Made by a program: the position numbers and the translations under genes
Notes under the pieces: generated by a model
Seen by the model: only the letters and a program-made list of their open reading frames with translations
What the model was told of the DNA's origin: nothing
The model's database searches: none
Assembly: GCA_964345235.1 (NCBI GenBank)
Contig: CAYFQE010000007.1
Location: 1 to 62,191, forward strand
Length of the DNA stretch: 62,191 bases
From: Scatomorpha sp964345235
GTDB lineage: Bacteria > Bacillota > Clostridia > Oscillospirales > Oscillospiraceae
Reading direction: 5' to 3'
Shown here: piece after piece, positions 8,993 through 17,963 of the stretch
Layout: each line of letters opens with the position of its first letter
Position numbering within the stretch: position 1 is the stretch's first letter

Positions 8993-9913
8993 ATGGAAAA
9001 GCTCTGGGATATCATAGTTGTAGGAGGAGGGCCTGCGGGTCTTACGGCGGCTCTCTATGCTCTTAGAGCCGGCAAAAAAACCATGATAATCGAAAAAGGC
9101 AATTTCGGGGGCCAGATAGCCCTGACAAACAAACTCCAAAACTATCCGGCAATAGTCGAGATAAGCGGAGAAGAGTTTACCGAAGCTCTCATGGGTCAGT
9201 GCTCAGGCTTGGGAGCCGAGTTTGAGCTGGGCGAAGTTATAGGAATCGAGAAGAACTCTGATAGCTTCGAAATTAAAACCTCCGACGGAGAGTGTCACAA
9301 AAGCGCGGCGGTGATTTTGGCGCTCGGAACTAAAAAGAGGGAACTGGGGATAGAGCGAGAAGAGTTTTTCCAAGGCAACGGAATTTCCTACTGTGCCCTT
9401 TGCGACGGGGCCTTTTATTCGGGCGAGGAAGTCGCCGTTGTCGGCGGCGGCAACTCAGCCGTAGGGGAAGCTTTGATGCTCTCGGATATCTGCAAAAAGG
9501 TTTACATAATACACAGAAGAGAAGAATACCGCGCCGAAGAGAAAAGCGTAGAGATATTGCGTAAGAAGGAGAATATCGAGGAAGTTTTAAACTCCGAGGT
9601 AGTTTCATTAAACGGAGAGGGGAGTTTAAACTCCGTGAGCGTAAAAAACAAACTTACGGGAGCGTTTAGAGAAATCAGAATCAGCGGTCTCTTTGTTTTG
9701 ATTGGGAATGTTGCTACAAACTCGGCTTTTAAATCTTTAGCTCCGCTCGATGCTCAGGGGTTTTTCGATACAGACGAGGGCTGCGAAAGCGTAACGGAAG
9801 GGCTGTTTGTAGCGGGTGACTGCCGCCGCAAGGAAATCAGGCAGGTTGTAACCGCCGTTTCCGACGGCGCCGTCGCCGCAACAAAGGCGATAAAATATTT
9901 AGATTCCAAATAA
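8993..9913 (+). CDS. trxB: Thioredoxin reductase-like FAD/NAD(P)H oxidoreductase
   Basis: 306 residues with the full thioredoxin-reductase pattern: N-terminal FAD site GGGPAGLTAALYA near residue 11, redox-active CALCDG (CxxC) near 133-138, NAD(P)H-binding GGGNSAVGEA near 152, and C-terminal FAD motif FVAGDCR near 275. In general such enzymes pass electrons from NAD(P)H to a CxxC redoxin. The operon partner NrdD carries such a redoxin domain fused to its C-terminus, so it is the obvious candidate acceptor (inference from context). Last gene of the nrdG-nrdD-ogt-trxB unit. AGGAGAAAGTT precedes the ATG, and a strong terminator follows the stop. Confidence 0.92.
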   Translation: MEKLWDIIVVGGGPAGLTAALYALRAGKKTMIIEKGNFGGQIALTNKLQNYPAIVEISGEEFTEALMGQCSGLGAEFELGEVIGIEKNSDSFEIKTSDGECHKSAAVILALGTKKRELGIEREEFFQGNGISYCALCDGAFYSGEEVAVVGGGNSAVGEALMLSDICKKVYIIHRREEYRAEEKSVEILRKKENIEEVLNSEVVSLNGEGSLNSVSVKNKLTGAFREIRISGLFVLIGNVATNSAFKSLAPLDAQGFFDTDEGCESVTEGLFVAGDCRRKEIRQVVTAVSDGAVAATKAIKYLDSK

Positions 9914-9922
9914 AATATATAG

Positions 9923-9961
9923 AAATAAATATCCACCCGCCTAGCGGGTGGATATTTATTT
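9923..9961. terminator. Bidirectional terminator between trxB and the Mrp-like operon
   Basis: AAATAAATATCCACCCGC (9923-9940) and its perfect complement (9944-9961) form an 18-bp stem with a CTA loop. The A/T-rich base serves both converging transcripts. Confidence 0.92.
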
Positions 9962-9976
9962 ATCATCAGGCTAAAT

Positions 9977-12052
9977 TTATATGTTTTTAATAATCAGATA
10001 TGCCATGGTTGCCGCAAAGCCCAAAAGGCAAAGAATCAGACCATATAAAAGCGAGGCTCTAAAGCTGTGCTCCTTTTTTGAAGCCAAGGCGTAGGAAGAG
10101 AAGAACTCATCATGCTCTGGGTGGACATTTCTGTTTTGATTCTTGAGCAGAAGAATAATTATTCCTTTAAAGCTTATGTTCACAAGAGTGTCGGCAGCTC
10201 TCGAGAAAAACAGAGCAAGGTTATACATAAACAAAAATAACAGATTCACTGCTTTGTCAAGCGCCTGGGCCAACAAGTTAAAGAAAGAGTAAATAAACTT
10301 AAATAACAGATTCACTGCTTTGTCAAGCGCCTGGGCCAACAAGTTAAAGAAAGAGTAAATAAACTTATCATTTATCACGATATTGGGAATACTGGCCAGA
10401 GCATAACCGAGGTAGTAGATTCCCTTAAGCGGCAGGGCGCAAAGTTCCGCAAAGCCCTTATAACCGTCGTAAAACGGAGTTTTAAAGCTCCCGCCCCTCA
10501 TCATCAAGGCTCTCACAACTATAAAGAAGACAAGAAGTCCTACGCATACGGAGATTACGGCGCCTTGAAGATTGTGTCCGCTTAAAAAGTGAATTTCGGG
10601 AAGAGGCGCCTCGCTCAGTCCGGCATTTCCGAACTCCACAAGTTTCCGTGCAATAAGCTCGGGGAAAGCGCCGAGTATAAAGAGGAGCAGGCCCATTGCG
10701 GTGTAGGGAAGAATTTCTTTGTTTTCAAAGTTAAGCACAGTTTCCCTCTCGGGTTTTACAATAAAAACCATGTAAAAGAGCTTGAGCATATAGGCAAATG
10801 TAAGTCCGCCTGTCAGCAGAAAGAGCTTTTCCGAAACAGAAAGAACCGTGAGCAGAGTTCCGGCGTCAAAGTGATGCATAAGCTCATAAAGACCTTCGTG
10901 CAAAAGCGTTTTGCTTAAATACCCCGAAAAGAAGGGGATACCCGCAAGCGAAAGCATTGGGAGCATAAAGCTTAAGGAAAGCAGAGGATAGCCCCTCAGA
11001 GCGCCTCTCAGCTCGTTTATATCATACGAGCCGAGCTTATAGAAGACAATGCCCGAAAGTGAAAACAGAATCAGCTTCGAGAGCGTATGGTTAATGCTGT
11101 GCAGAAGAGTGCCAGCCAAGGCGACAGCATTTTGATTCTGCGGAATAAACACCAAAAGCGAGATGCCGAGCGCTATGAAGCCCAGCTGAGATATAGAGGA
11201 GCAGGCGAGAGTATATTTAAAATCGGGGCTCAAAAGAGCCATAAGAGCTCCCAAAAGCATGGTTGCAACACTTAGAATTAAAAGTGCAGTGCCGATTTTC
11301 AAATTTCCCGAGAAAAAGTTGAGTGAAACAAGAATCAGTCCGAAGACTCCGGTTTTTTTCACAATGGCCGAGAGCAGAGAGGTAACAGGGAAGGGCGCCA
11401 GAGTATAGGCGGAGGGTACCCAAAAATGCAGGGGGAATAAGCCTGCCTTGGCGGCATATCCCACCGAGAAAAGCACGGCGGCAACAATATAAGCCATACT
11501 GTCCACTCTGTTTATTTCCGAAAGCGCGGCGCTGCCGCCGATTTTATTCAGTACAATAAGCCCGTAAAGACCTATCATGCCACAGATTATCGTCACGCCG
11601 AGATAGATGTAAGAAGCTCTCTTTCTGTTTGGGCCTTTTCCATAGCTCATGAGAGCCCAAGAACTTAAAGACATAATCTCGAAGAAAATAAAGCCGATTT
11701 TAAGGTCTTTTGCCGTAAAAAATCCCATAACGCCGCCCAGCATCATGAAGTAAAAGCTCAAAAATTCCTTGCTCGGACTAAAATCCGGATATTTCTCCAT
11801 GTTTTTAAGAGCCAAAAAGAACGAAAAGGCTGTTAAAAAGAGCATAAGCTTCACAAAGCCGGAGTGAGAGCCCGAGAGCATGCCCCAATCGTCTGTCCCG
11901 GGCAGAGCGAATACAGCTAACGAGAGAGCAAGCTCTAAAAGAGAAATAATAATCGAAAATCTTAAAGCTTGCTTGTATTCGGTTTTTAGAATCAGCAGGG
12001 CTACCGCCGCTATAAGCGGCAAAAAGCAGAGCAGATAGTAAAAAGTAATCAT
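9977..12052 (-). CDS. Mrp/NuoL-type antiporter subunit, long form
   Basis: 691 residues, about 14 membrane spans of the proton-translocating antiporter family (PF00361), followed by a roughly 200-residue C-terminal extension. The charged residues thought to carry protons are present: Glu in FFEIMSLSS, Lys in AAKAGLFPLH, Lys in SAIVKKTG, and Lys in GYLSKTLL. The extension has an amphipathic/hydrophobic region containing two identical 22-residue repeats (see the 66-bp tandem repeat) and a final membrane span, recalling the lateral helix of NuoL/HyfB-like proteins. It is the last gene of the ten-gene minus-strand operon, 4 nt after its neighbour. It corresponds to the antiporter core of MrpA without the MrpA C-terminal domains, which are encoded separately at 16823-17963. 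Confidence 0.85.
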   Translation of the reverse strand: MITFYYLLCFLPLIAAVALLILKTEYKQALRFSIIISLLELALSLAVFALPGTDDWGMLSGSHSGFVKLMLFLTAFSFFLALKNMEKYPDFSPSKEFLSFYFMMLGGVMGFFTAKDLKIGFIFFEIMSLSSWALMSYGKGPNRKRASYIYLGVTIICGMIGLYGLIVLNKIGGSAALSEINRVDSMAYIVAAVLFSVGYAAKAGLFPLHFWVPSAYTLAPFPVTSLLSAIVKKTGVFGLILVSLNFFSGNLKIGTALLILSVATMLLGALMALLSPDFKYTLACSSISQLGFIALGISLLVFIPQNQNAVALAGTLLHSINHTLSKLILFSLSGIVFYKLGSYDINELRGALRGYPLLSLSFMLPMLSLAGIPFFSGYLSKTLLHEGLYELMHHFDAGTLLTVLSVSEKLFLLTGGLTFAYMLKLFYMVFIVKPERETVLNFENKEILPYTAMGLLLFILGAFPELIARKLVEFGNAGLSEAPLPEIHFLSGHNLQGAVISVCVGLLVFFIVVRALMMRGGSFKTPFYDGYKGFAELCALPLKGIYYLGYALASIPNIVINDKFIYSFFNLLAQALDKAVNLLFKFIYSFFNLLAQALDKAVNLLFLFMYNLALFFSRAADTLVNISFKGIIILLLKNQNRNVHPEHDEFFSSYALASKKEHSFRASLLYGLILCLLGFAATMAYLIIKNI
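10235..10366. repeat. Perfect 66-bp tandem duplication inside the antiporter gene
   Basis: Bases 10235-10300 are repeated exactly at 10301-10366. The unit is a multiple of three, so the reading frame continues and the protein gains two identical 22-residue segments, each running from the motif KFIYSFF to AVNLLF. The lack of any mismatch points to a recent duplication. Confidence 0.97.
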
Positions 12053-12056
12053 TGGC

Positions 12057-13517
12057 TCATCCTAAAAGAAGATTTTCTATTAACGGAATAAGTTTGTTTG
12101 AATAAAGAGAAATTATAAAATATATGATAAGCGAAATCCAAATTGCGGTGTTCATAAGAGCGGATCCGCTCTGTTTTTCAAGAGAAATGTGTCCTTCAAA
12201 GTCTTTCTCGGGAAGCCATGCGGGTATAAATGCGCTCATAAGATAGAGGGCGGAGAGAACGGTTGAAATAACGAGCGTGGATATCCCGAAATATGAGAGC
12301 ATGTGTCCCGTCTCCATTGCCGCCGTGCATATCATCCACTTACTGGTAAAGTTTCCCAAAGGGGGCAGACAGATAAGACCGAAAGATGCCAGAGTAAACG
12401 CCAAAAAACTCAAAGGCAAACGGTAGCCCAAGTCTTTGAGCTCATATACATATTCCCTGTGATATACACGATAAACCGCTCCCGAGCAGAAAAATAGAAC
12501 AATTTTCGAATATGCGTGGAAAACCATGTGGATATTCGCCGCAACAAGCCCGTCTTTGGTCATAATAGCTACCGCAAAAAACATGTACGAGAGGTTTGAT
12601 ATGGTGGAGTAAGCAAGTCTGCGCTTAAGATGGGGAGTACGCAGAGCTGAGAATGCGCCGTATAGTATAGTTGCAGCCGTCAAAAACAGAAGAAAGCTCT
12701 GAGCGTGGCTCCCGTAGAGAAGCGAGGGGCTGAAGCTGTAGTGAGCAAGTCTTATCGTGGCGAAAACACCGGCATTTACAACGGCAACGGCGTGCAGAAG
12801 AGCCGTCACAGGAGTCGGCGCAATGCTGGCATCGATAAGCCAACGGGAAAAGGGAAGAATAGCGCCCTTGGTGCCAAAACCTATAAAACCTAAAATAAAG
12901 AAAAAACCGTATAGAGTAAAATCCAACTCCTCACGAGAGAGTTTAAATCCGCCGAGAACAAAGTCCAAGCCGGAAGAAAGCCTAATTATGTAAACCAAAG
13001 CTATGAAGCCGATGGCCGCGCCGCCCATAGAATAAAGCAGATAATTTCTGCCGGCAAAGCCGGCCTTAGCATCTCCGGCGTGCATAACCAGAGGCAGGGT
13101 AACAAGGGTTAAAAGCTCTATGAAGAGATAAAGGGTTAAAGGGTTTTGCGCCAAGCCGATACCGATGCATACGGCATAGCTCATGAGCCAAAATGCAAAG
13201 AAACGATTTTGATTTTGCTCGGGCTTCATATATTCAAAGGCGTATATGCTCGAGATGGGCCAGAGTGTTGCGAGTATGCTGATAAATATTTTGGAAAGTC
13301 CGTCCGACTTAAGACCTAAAGAAAGAGTGGGTCCAAAGCGAATAATCTCAAAGCCCGATTCACTTTTAAAAACGCCGAACATTACCATGGCAGATGTTAT
13401 CAGCATGGCCGCAAACACATAGAAAGAGAGTCGGCGGTAGTCCTTTATCGAAAAAATCAAAAGGACCAGCCCCGCAACAAGCGGTATTAAAATTGAAACG
13501 GGCAGAAGAAAATGCAT
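12057..13517 (-). CDS. Mrp/NuoL-like antiporter subunit
   Basis: 486 residues, about 14 membrane spans, antiporter core PF00361. It has the TM5 glutamate (LFIELLTLVTLP) and the TM7 lysine (GTKGAILPFSRW). The TM8 segment reads LLHAVAVVNAG, resembling MrpA/NuoL-type subunits and differing from the MrpD-type lysine seen in the two upstream paralogues. The ATG at 13517 is preferred because TGAGGTAAAT precedes it; an in-frame start further upstream at 13535 would overlap the preceding gene. Third of four antiporter-type genes in the operon. Confidence 0.85.
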   Translation of the reverse strand: MHFLLPVSILIPLVAGLVLLIFSIKDYRRLSFYVFAAMLITSAMVMFGVFKSESGFEIIRFGPTLSLGLKSDGLSKIFISILATLWPISSIYAFEYMKPEQNQNRFFAFWLMSYAVCIGIGLAQNPLTLYLFIELLTLVTLPLVMHAGDAKAGFAGRNYLLYSMGGAAIGFIALVYIIRLSSGLDFVLGGFKLSREELDFTLYGFFFILGFIGFGTKGAILPFSRWLIDASIAPTPVTALLHAVAVVNAGVFATIRLAHYSFSPSLLYGSHAQSFLLFLTAATILYGAFSALRTPHLKRRLAYSTISNLSYMFFAVAIMTKDGLVAANIHMVFHAYSKIVLFFCSGAVYRVYHREYVYELKDLGYRLPLSFLAFTLASFGLICLPPLGNFTSKWMICTAAMETGHMLSYFGISTLVISTVLSALYLMSAFIPAWLPEKDFEGHISLEKQSGSALMNTAIWISLIIYFIISLYSNKLIPLIENLLLG

Positions 13518-13524
13518 ATTTACC

Positions 13525-14961
13525 TCAAAAAACAATGTGTATAAAAGCGGATATAAAATTTAAAAATGCAGAGGAAAAAATTCCGAGTAAGAGGAGCGAA
13601 AGTCCCATGACATAAAGCGGGAGCAGAGTTTCTATTCTCAGAGGCGAGCTTATATTCAAATCGGATTCAGGCTCGAAGGCTGCGAGATAAACTATAGAAA
13701 GCAGATAGTATGCGGTCAGCACAGCGCTTACCATGAGTATGGCCGGAGCTATATAGGCCAGTACTCCGATATCCGAAGAGAGCGCGCCAATGGCCAAATT
13801 CCACTTGCTGAAAAAGCCTCCCAACGGCGGAATGCCGATAATGGAAAGTGAGCCGAGTGTGAAAACGGCCATTAATGCCGGCATCTTCGCAAAAAGGCCG
13901 CTTAGCTCGTCGGCATAGGTTTTCCCTGTTTTTATAATTATTGCGCCGGCAGAGCAGAAGAGCAGACACTTTGCCATAGAGTGGAAAAATACCTGCAAAA
14001 GAGCGCCTCCGAGAGAAAGCTCATTCAAGCAGAGTATGCCAAGCAAAACATAGCTCAACTGACTTACGCTCGACCAAGCCAGTCGTTTTTTAAATAGGCG
14101 TTCCTTGGATGCCAGCATCGAGCCCATAAATATTGTGCAAAGAGCTAATATAATAAGTGTTTTTTGTGCCCACGAGCCCACGAGTAGCTTGTAGTCATAA
14201 ACGAAAAAGCTGAGTCTTAAAATGGCGAAAGCGCCTATTTTCGTTATAACGCCGGAAAGCACAGCGCTCGCAGGAGCGGGGGCCACAGGGTGGGCGGTAG
14301 GAAGCCAAGCGTGCAGAGGCAACATACCCGCCTTGCAGCCGAAGCCTATTACCATCAGTAAATACACAATCAAAAGCTTGTCCCTCGGCACATCCTTTAG
14401 GGTACCGCCTAGCGCGAAAAGTTCGGCAGCTCCGTATTTAAAGAGAATAAAAATGCCCAAAAGAGCTGCAGCTGCCCCTATAACCGAGTACGAGAGATAT
14501 TTTAGACCTGCGGCCATGGCGCTGTGTGTCTGAGAGTGTATGACGAGAAGTACGCTTATAAAGGTCAGCATCTCATAGAACATGTAAAGCGTGGGGAGAT
14601 TGGCTGAAAAGCATACTCCAACGATTGCAAAGAGCGAAAAGAGGTAGAAGCTGTAAAATCTTCTTGGGGATATCTCGTGCTCCATATACTCAAACGAAAA
14701 TATACCGACAAGGAAGAAGGCAAGGCAGGAAATACCGGCAAAAAAGAAGGAAAGCTTGTCAGCCCTCAGGGCAAGAAATACGCCGTCGGTCAAAGTCATC
14801 AGCCTCAGAACTCCATCGGTAGTCCAAGCTACCCAAAGCGTGAGTATAAGCTCTAAACCGAGTAGAACAGAGAGGTATAAGCTTCTTGTCTTCTGCTCTT
14901 TGGGCAGGAAAATACCTCCTACAAGAGGCAGTAGAAGAGGGAAAATCAGTTTAACAGCCAT
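13525..14961 (-). CDS. mnhD: MnhD/MrpD-type antiporter subunit
   Basis: 478 residues of the MrpD/NuoN/NuoM family, about 14 membrane spans. Conserved charges include Glu in MFYEMLTF, Lys in GCKAGMLPLHAWLPTAHP, Lys in SGVITKIGAFA and Lys in GFFSKWNL. It is expected to form one cation/proton channel of an Mrp-like membrane complex. AGGAGGATTCA precedes the ATG, and it starts 12 nt after the upstream paralogue. Confidence 0.88.
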   Translation of the reverse strand: MAVKLIFPLLLPLVGGIFLPKEQKTRSLYLSVLLGLELILTLWVAWTTDGVLRLMTLTDGVFLALRADKLSFFFAGISCLAFFLVGIFSFEYMEHEISPRRFYSFYLFSLFAIVGVCFSANLPTLYMFYEMLTFISVLLVIHSQTHSAMAAGLKYLSYSVIGAAAALLGIFILFKYGAAELFALGGTLKDVPRDKLLIVYLLMVIGFGCKAGMLPLHAWLPTAHPVAPAPASAVLSGVITKIGAFAILRLSFFVYDYKLLVGSWAQKTLIILALCTIFMGSMLASKERLFKKRLAWSSVSQLSYVLLGILCLNELSLGGALLQVFFHSMAKCLLFCSAGAIIIKTGKTYADELSGLFAKMPALMAVFTLGSLSIIGIPPLGGFFSKWNLAIGALSSDIGVLAYIAPAILMVSAVLTAYYLLSIVYLAAFEPESDLNISSPLRIETLLPLYVMGLSLLLLGIFSSAFLNFISAFIHIVF

Positions 14962-14973
14962 TGAATCCTCCTA

Positions 14974-16446
14974 TCAGAGCATAGCTATGCCCGTTTGAAT
15001 AAGTCTGAAAACAGGTACAAAGAAAACGCCTGTGAGCACATTTAAAACAAAGAAAATCGAAGCACCCGTAAAATATGCGGCATCAACCTTTAAAGTCGGT
15101 TCCGAAGCAGTCGCATTGCCCTTTTTAGACCATATGTTAATAATAGCCGGTATATAATAGAGCGCTGTGAGCAGTGAACTCAGAGCCAAAAAGAGAACGA
15201 CGGGTAAATATATGTTCGTGCCTAGGGCACTTGCGAATATGATGTACTTAGAGCCGAAGCCCGAGAGCAACGGAATGCCGCAGAGAGAAAGGCCGCCCAG
15301 GCTAAAGAGCAAACCGGCAAAAGGCGCTTTTCTGGCGCTGCCGCGAAGAGCGTGCGAGTCCATGCTGCCTCCCGAAGTTGCCGAGAATCTTCCGATTGCG
15401 GAAAAAATCATAGATTTGGCCAGGGAGTGGACAATTATCTGCAAGAGCGCAGCCGCCGCGCCGCCGAGACTTCCAAGCCCCAGAGCCATGTATATATACC
15501 CCACTTGCGACACCGACGAAAAAGCCGCCATTCGCTTCATGTCCGTCTGGTATATGGCCTTTACCGATGCCACACACATCGAAAGAGCGCCTAAAGCGAG
15601 AAGAGGTATGTAAAGTCCGAACTCAAGGCAAAGCTCCGGTGTAAACACCTTATATATAAGCCTGAGCACCGAAATTGCGTATACCTTGATTACGGCGCCC
15701 GAGAGTATGGCGCTCGAAGGAGTTGGGGCATTTGCATGCGCCCAAGGGAGCCAGCCCGAAAACGGGTAGAGTGCGCTCTTTACAGCCAAACCTAAAAATA
15801 TAAGTGAAAATGAAAGCAGTATAGGAAGCTTGCTCTCATCGTTCGGCATATTGAGGATATATTCCTTAATCGAGGGGAAGAGCAGATGGCCCGTAAGTCT
15901 GTAGATAAAGCCTATGCCCAAAAACACAAGGCCTGAACCGACAGTAAAGTAGACCATATAGTGGATTGAGGAGATAATGGCTCTGCCGCTTTTTTTCACA
16001 GCTACTAAAGCCGTTGCGCTTATCATGGATATTTCGACAAACACAAACAGAGTAAAAATATCGTTTGTATATACAAGAGCTAAAATGGCCGCAAGCAGAA
16101 GAGCGGACGAGGTAAAGTAGCCGCGAAGTCTCTCTATCGGCAGCTCATCAAAAATTTCCCGTCTGCTCATGAGCATAGAGGTGAAAAAGACTGCGGATAT
16201 CGTAAGAGACATAAGGGCCTCCACGGGGCCTGCACTTATTTCGTTTCCCCAAGGCGCGGAAAATTTACCCATTTTAAAAACGAAGGCTCCGTTTTCCAAG
16301 GTGTATAGCAGTGCGAGGAGTGAAAAGACAGAAACAGTCAGAATGCCGAGAAGCATGAGACAGTAGGATAGCTTCTCTTTTTTTAAAATAACAAGTACAA
16401 GCGAGAGAAACAGCATCAGAAAAATGCTGAAAAACGGCATTGTCAT
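14974..16446 (-). CDS. mnhD: MnhD/MrpD-type antiporter subunit
   Basis: 490 residues, same family as its two downstream neighbours, about 14 membrane spans. Motifs: Glu in LFVFVEISMIS, Lys in AVKSALYPFSGWLPWAH, Lys in SGAVIKVYAISVL and Lys in GFGSKYII. It overlaps the mnhC-like gene by 4 nt (ATGA), so translation is coupled. The presence of a second MrpD-like gene is a departure from canonical Mrp operons, which have one MrpA and one MrpD. Confidence 0.87.
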   Translation of the reverse strand: MTMPFFSIFLMLFLSLVLVILKKEKLSYCLMLLGILTVSVFSLLALLYTLENGAFVFKMGKFSAPWGNEISAGPVEALMSLTISAVFFTSMLMSRREIFDELPIERLRGYFTSSALLLAAILALVYTNDIFTLFVFVEISMISATALVAVKKSGRAIISSIHYMVYFTVGSGLVFLGIGFIYRLTGHLLFPSIKEYILNMPNDESKLPILLSFSLIFLGLAVKSALYPFSGWLPWAHANAPTPSSAILSGAVIKVYAISVLRLIYKVFTPELCLEFGLYIPLLALGALSMCVASVKAIYQTDMKRMAAFSSVSQVGYIYMALGLGSLGGAAAALLQIIVHSLAKSMIFSAIGRFSATSGGSMDSHALRGSARKAPFAGLLFSLGGLSLCGIPLLSGFGSKYIIFASALGTNIYLPVVLFLALSSLLTALYYIPAIINIWSKKGNATASEPTLKVDAAYFTGASIFFVLNVLTGVFFVPVFRLIQTGIAML

Positions 16447-16826
16447 TCTTTAGAGCCCCCTCTCTCGTGGGCAATCTCTTCCAAGAGTTCATCGATTTCA
16501 AAACTGCCGTAAGTTTTCTTGAAGTTATAGGCCAAGGCCAGGAAAACGGCCGTTTTAGAAACCGAAACAACTATACCCGTAAGGACTAAACCGGAGGGCA
16601 CGGGACTTGTGAAGTTTGAAAGAGAGCCGGTCAGTTCAGGCCCTATTGGGGGTACAGAGTTCAACGCAAAGCCACCGGCCACCAGGAAAATGAAGATAGC
16701 CGAGTCCATAAGGCACATACCGAGTATTTTCTTAATCAGATTCTTGTCTAAAAGCAGGCAGGCAAGGCCCAAAAGAAAGATAATAAACGAGGCTATCTCA
16801 TAGCGATAATTCAGCATGAAGCTCAT
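16443..16826 (-). CDS. mnhC: MnhC/NuoK-like antiporter subunit
   Basis: 127 residues with three predicted membrane spans and the NuoK/MnhC pattern (PF00420), including the segment LTGIVVSVSKTAVFLAL, which corresponds to the conserved LTxIVI...A region. MrpC/NuoK subunits lie between the antiporter modules in these complexes. A 4-nt overlap at each end with its neighbours fits tight translational coupling. Confidence 0.85.
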   Translation of the reverse strand: MSFMLNYRYEIASFIIFLLGLACLLLDKNLIKKILGMCLMDSAIFIFLVAGGFALNSVPPIGPELTGSLSNFTSPVPSGLVLTGIVVSVSKTAVFLALAYNFKKTYGSFEIDELLEEIAHERGGSKE

Positions 16827-17716
16827 GTCTTTTCCTCCCTTTGAACTTTTGCAAATATGGAATAAATGCTCAAAAAGGTGCAGGCTACAACAATGCCGAC
16901 ACAGATGTTGAGCGGCAGAATAAGTCCCGCTCCGAATATGCTTCCAGGCATCAAAGGCAGATGCAGGAGATCGGGAGCGATATTGGCCGAAAGAAAGAAC
17001 ACACCCTTCAAAAGCAGATATGTAAGCAAGGCCAAGCCGCTGGCAAAGGCAAGCCTCTCGGAGCTGAAAATGTTCGATAGTTTTGCGTCCCCGACGGCGG
17101 CGGATACGAGTATTAAAAGCGTGCCCAAAATGCTGCCTCCCGAGAAGCCTCCTCCGGGACTTTTGTGACCGTTTAATATCACATAAACGCTGAATAGCAA
17201 AACAAAGGGGCCTGTCAGCCTAATGGTTTCATAAAAGAGTCTGTCCCTTGTGGCGCGCTCCAGGCCTGTTTTTTTAGCAATCTGTGAAACCGATTTTTCT
17301 CTCAGCATAAGCACAAGGACAAAGGCGGTAAAAAGCACAAAGGATTCACCCAAAGTATCGAAGGCTCTGTAGTCCATTATCATAGCGGCTATTGAGTTTG
17401 TGGCGCCTGTTTCCTCTGCCGATTTAAACACATATCGCTCGGTGACCGAGTTAAATACGGGCGCATCTGCGCTTCCAAAGGGAGCCAGAGCGAAGCAAAG
17501 AAGCATAAGTTCCGCAAAAATAAGAAGCGCGAGTACAAAAACCAAAATCTTCAGGTAAATAGTACCCGGTTTTTTGCCGATTATTTTCGTGTCCTTTTGC
17601 TCCTGCTTTTCAGCCTCGCTGAGTTCGTCCATCAAAAGAAGTGGCGCCTTGCTGTCGTCATAAAGGGAATAGTTCCCGTCAAGCCATTCTTTAAATTTGC
17701 TTCGTTTCTCACTCAT
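16823..17716 (-). CDS. mnhB: MnhB-type subunit with fused MbhE-like N-terminal domain
   Basis: 297 residues in three parts. Residues 1-50 are a charged cytoplasmic segment. About 50-150 hold two membrane spans with MIMDYRAFDTLGESFVLF, the signature of the MbhE domain that forms the C-terminal end of canonical MrpA. About 160-297 match MnhB/MrpB (PF04039), with NGHKSPGGGFSGG. Canonical MrpB is about 140 residues, so this is a fusion of two pieces that are separate in Mbh-type complexes. It overlaps neighbours at both ends. Confidence 0.85.
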   Translation of the reverse strand: MSEKRSKFKEWLDGNYSLYDDSKAPLLLMDELSEAEKQEQKDTKIIGKKPGTIYLKILVFVLALLIFAELMLLCFALAPFGSADAPVFNSVTERYVFKSAEETGATNSIAAMIMDYRAFDTLGESFVLFTAFVLVLMLREKSVSQIAKKTGLERATRDRLFYETIRLTGPFVLLFSVYVILNGHKSPGGGFSGGSILGTLLILVSAAVGDAKLSNIFSSERLAFASGLALLTYLLLKGVFFLSANIAPDLLHLPLMPGSIFGAGLILPLNICVGIVVACTFLSIYSIFAKVQREEKT

Positions 17717-17963
17717 CTGCAGAGTCCTCCAAAGAGTCGGTTTTCCGCAATATGAGTATGAACATACAAGTGACCATACCGACGCCTACGGCCGCTTCCG
17801 TAATGGCCACATCGGGGGCATTCAGAATAAGCCATATAAAGGTGAGTATTGTGGAAAAAGGCATGAAAAGTACAACTGCTATAAGAGGTCTCTTCGTGAG
17901 AACCGTTACAGCGGCAATGGCTATCAGAAAAATCAGTAGAACAATTTCCAAAGCAAGGTTCAT
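17709..17963 (-). CDS. MbhD-like subunit (hydrogenase subunit MbhD domain)
   Basis: 84 residues with about three membrane spans. NAPDVAITEAAVGVG is the hallmark of the MbhD domain (PF13244), which in canonical Mrp systems is part of the C-terminal half of MrpA. Here it is a free-standing gene, as in archaeal Mbh/Mbs membrane complexes. It overlaps both neighbours by a few bases. Confidence 0.85.
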   Translation of the reverse strand: MNLALEIVLLIFLIAIAAVTVLTKRPLIAVVLFMPFSTILTFIWLILNAPDVAITEAAVGVGMVTCMFILILRKTDSLEDSADE

